From Tunturibacter psychrotolerans (lineage in GTDB: Bacteria; Acidobacteriota; Terriglobia; Terriglobales; Acidobacteriaceae): a stretch of DNA of 64,000 nucleotides. The DNA lies in contig NZ_CP132942.1 of assembly GCF_040359615.1 (NCBI RefSeq), forward strand, positions 2,728,001-2,792,000. The letters run 5' to 3'. The position numbers and the translations under genes are program-made. Within the stretch, counting starts at the first letter, position 1; every line of letters begins with the position of its first letter. The notes under the pieces were generated by a model. That model made no database searches. It saw only the letters and a program-made list of their open reading frames with translations, and was not told the DNA's origin. Below, piece after piece: positions 63,123 to 64,000 of the stretch.

Positions 63123-63150
63123 AAGGCCGAACCCATCTGGGCTCGGCCTT
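63123..63150. terminator. Shared terminator of the lmo0937-like gene and lon
   Basis: AAGGCCGA...TCGGCCTT stem (8 bp plus an inner CCCA/TGGG) between convergent genes. T-rich flanks occur on both sides (GTTGTTG on +, TTTGTC on -). Confidence 0.75.
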
Positions 63151-63170
63151 GTTGTTGAACTAGCTAAACT

Positions 63171-64000
63171 CTACTGATGCGCGATAGGCTGAGGAATCTC
63201 GATCCCAGCTGTAGGCATGACGTTTGCGAGGGCTTCAGGAGTCTCTTCCTGTAGTTCGGGCAGATTGCCCTCAAGCGCCAGCTTCAGCACCTGGTCCATC
63301 TCCTCGACAAAATGCAACTTCATGCTGGTCTTCAACAACTCCGGAAGATCTGCCATATCCTTGCGGTTCTCCTCCGGCAGAATTGCTTCGAAGATCCCGG
63401 CCCGATGCGCGGCTAACAGCTTTTCCTTCAGGCCGCCAATCGGAAGCACCTTACCACGTAGCGTAATCTCACCGGTCATAGCAATATCCCGTCTCACCTT
63501 GATCTTGGTAAGCGCACTCGCAAGCCCAGTAGCTAGAGTAATGCCAGCCGACGGACCATCCTTCGGAATCGCTCCCTCCGGTACGTGCACATGGATATCC
63601 ACGTTCTTATAAAAATCCTTCGCCAAGCCGAGATGATGCGAGCGCGACCGAATATAAGTCAGAGCAGCCTGGGCCGATTCCTGCATCACATCGCCAAGCT
63701 GTCCGGTGGCGGTCATCTTGCCTTTGCCGTCAAGCACCTGCACCTCGGTTTGCAGAATCGTCCCACCCATCTCCGTCCAGGCAAGGCCTGTGACAAGACC
63801 AACCTCGCTCTTCTCGTGCACCTGTGAGTCGCGGAACTTAGCTACGCCTAAAATGTCCGCAAGGTTCTCCCCGGTGATTTTCTCCTTGTGCTCCGCGCCG
63901 TTCTTGACCACTCGCCGAGCAACCTTCCGGCATACATTACCGATTTCGCGCTCTAAATTCCTGACGCCAGCCTCGCGCGTATAACCGCGAATGATCTGCT
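63171..64000 (-). CDS. lon: ATP-dependent protease Lon, C-terminal part (5' end outside window)
   Basis: About 276 codons visible to the right window edge; the start lies outside. Part of the alpha-helical AAA+ sensor domain ([20 protein letters not shown]) is followed by the Lon proteolytic domain: [15 protein letters not shown] with the catalytic Ser, [20 protein letters not shown] with the catalytic Lys. The C-terminal about 20 residues ([13 protein letters not shown]) lie beyond the usual end of the protease domain. Lon degrades misfolded and regulatory proteins in the cytosol. The hexamer assembles on the missing AAA+ part. Confidence 0.95.
   Translation of the reverse strand, partial: QIIRGYTREAGVRNLEREIGNVCRKVARRVVKNGAEHKEKITGENLADILGVAKFRDSQVHEKSEVGLVTGLAWTEMGGTILQTEVQVLDGKGKMTATGQLGDVMQESAQAALTYIRSRSHHLGLAKDFYKNVDIHVHVPEGAIPKDGPSAGITLATGLASALTKIKVRRDIAMTGEITLRGKVLPIGGLKEKLLAAHRAGIFEAILPEENRKDMADLPELLKTSMKLHFVEEMDQVLKLALEGNLPELQEETPEALANVMPTAGIEIPQPIAHQ

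Overview
The window looks like chromosomal DNA from an Acidobacteriota soil bacterium, most like the Terriglobus/Granulicella/Edaphobacter group. This is inferred from gene content and style: carboxypeptidase-regulatory-domain TonB receptors, GC-rich coding DNA, a double-domain NitT/TauT-type permease, a PEP-CTERM protein, and many hairpin terminators between short operons. No taxonomic marker such as rRNA is present. Most of the window is core chromosome. I see no prophage, integrase, transposase, CRISPR array or tRNA.

Layout. 0-5.5 kb: the start of a large TonB-dependent receptor, a divergent DeoR-type regulator, a small TonB-C protein, a GtrB/DPM1-like glycosyltransferase, and a B3 metallo-beta-lactamase coupled to a lipoprotein. 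5.6-9.9 kb: an LLM flavin monooxygenase overlapping an ATP-grasp ligase, a quinone reductase, and a 32-residue membrane micropeptide coupled to a DUF457-like membrane protein. 9.9-15.4 kb: a second TonB receptor, a VWA-like exported protein and an orphan PAS histidine kinase. 15.5-22.1 kb: a methyltransferase, groES-groEL behind a promoter overlapped by a CIRCE operator, a FolM-like SDR, a CpsB-type phosphatase and purQ. 22.4-29.2 kb: alpha-amylase, half of an AI-2E-type permease, a PEP-CTERM protein, a two-gene ABC transporter and a single-domain response regulator. 29.2-37.9 kb: a minus-strand exopolysaccharide block (Wzi, Wzc-like tyrosine kinase, Wza-like exporter, two GT4 glycosyltransferases, WcaF-like acetyltransferase). 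38-45 kb: an E1-like protein without the thiamine diphosphate motif, aceE, argJ, a Gfo/Idh/MocA oxidoreductase and a xylulokinase remnant. 45-50.7 kb: TolC and HlyD without an inner-membrane pump, Dps, a DedA-rhodanese fusion and a TonB protein. 51-54.9 kb: UbiD, a nucleoside-phosphorylase-like protein, a molybdopterin-fold protein and an orphan NuoI. 55-58.8 kb: methionine synthase split into two overlapping genes. 59.5-61.7 kb: a SAM-I riboswitch leading into a threonine-synthase-like PLP enzyme and a MoaD/ThiS-like carrier. 61.7-64 kb: an alpha/beta hydrolase, an lmo0937-type small membrane protein and the 3' part of lon.

The strongest candidate for an undescribed system is the last operon. 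An S-box riboswitch responds to S-adenosylmethionine and normally controls methionine or sulfur genes. Here it precedes a threonine-synthase-family enzyme whose stop codon overlaps the start of a sulfur-carrier-like protein ending GGTA. This suggests protein-thiocarboxylate-dependent homocysteine (or cysteine) synthesis, with the split methionine synthase encoded about 1.3 kb upstream.

Two dispersed intergenic repeat families were also found. One is a 194-bp element with 41-bp inverted arms carrying one mismatch, with a degraded relative at 22.4 kb. The other is an AT-rich repeat built on a CACCACG-type motif, seen downstream of groEL and upstream of purQ.
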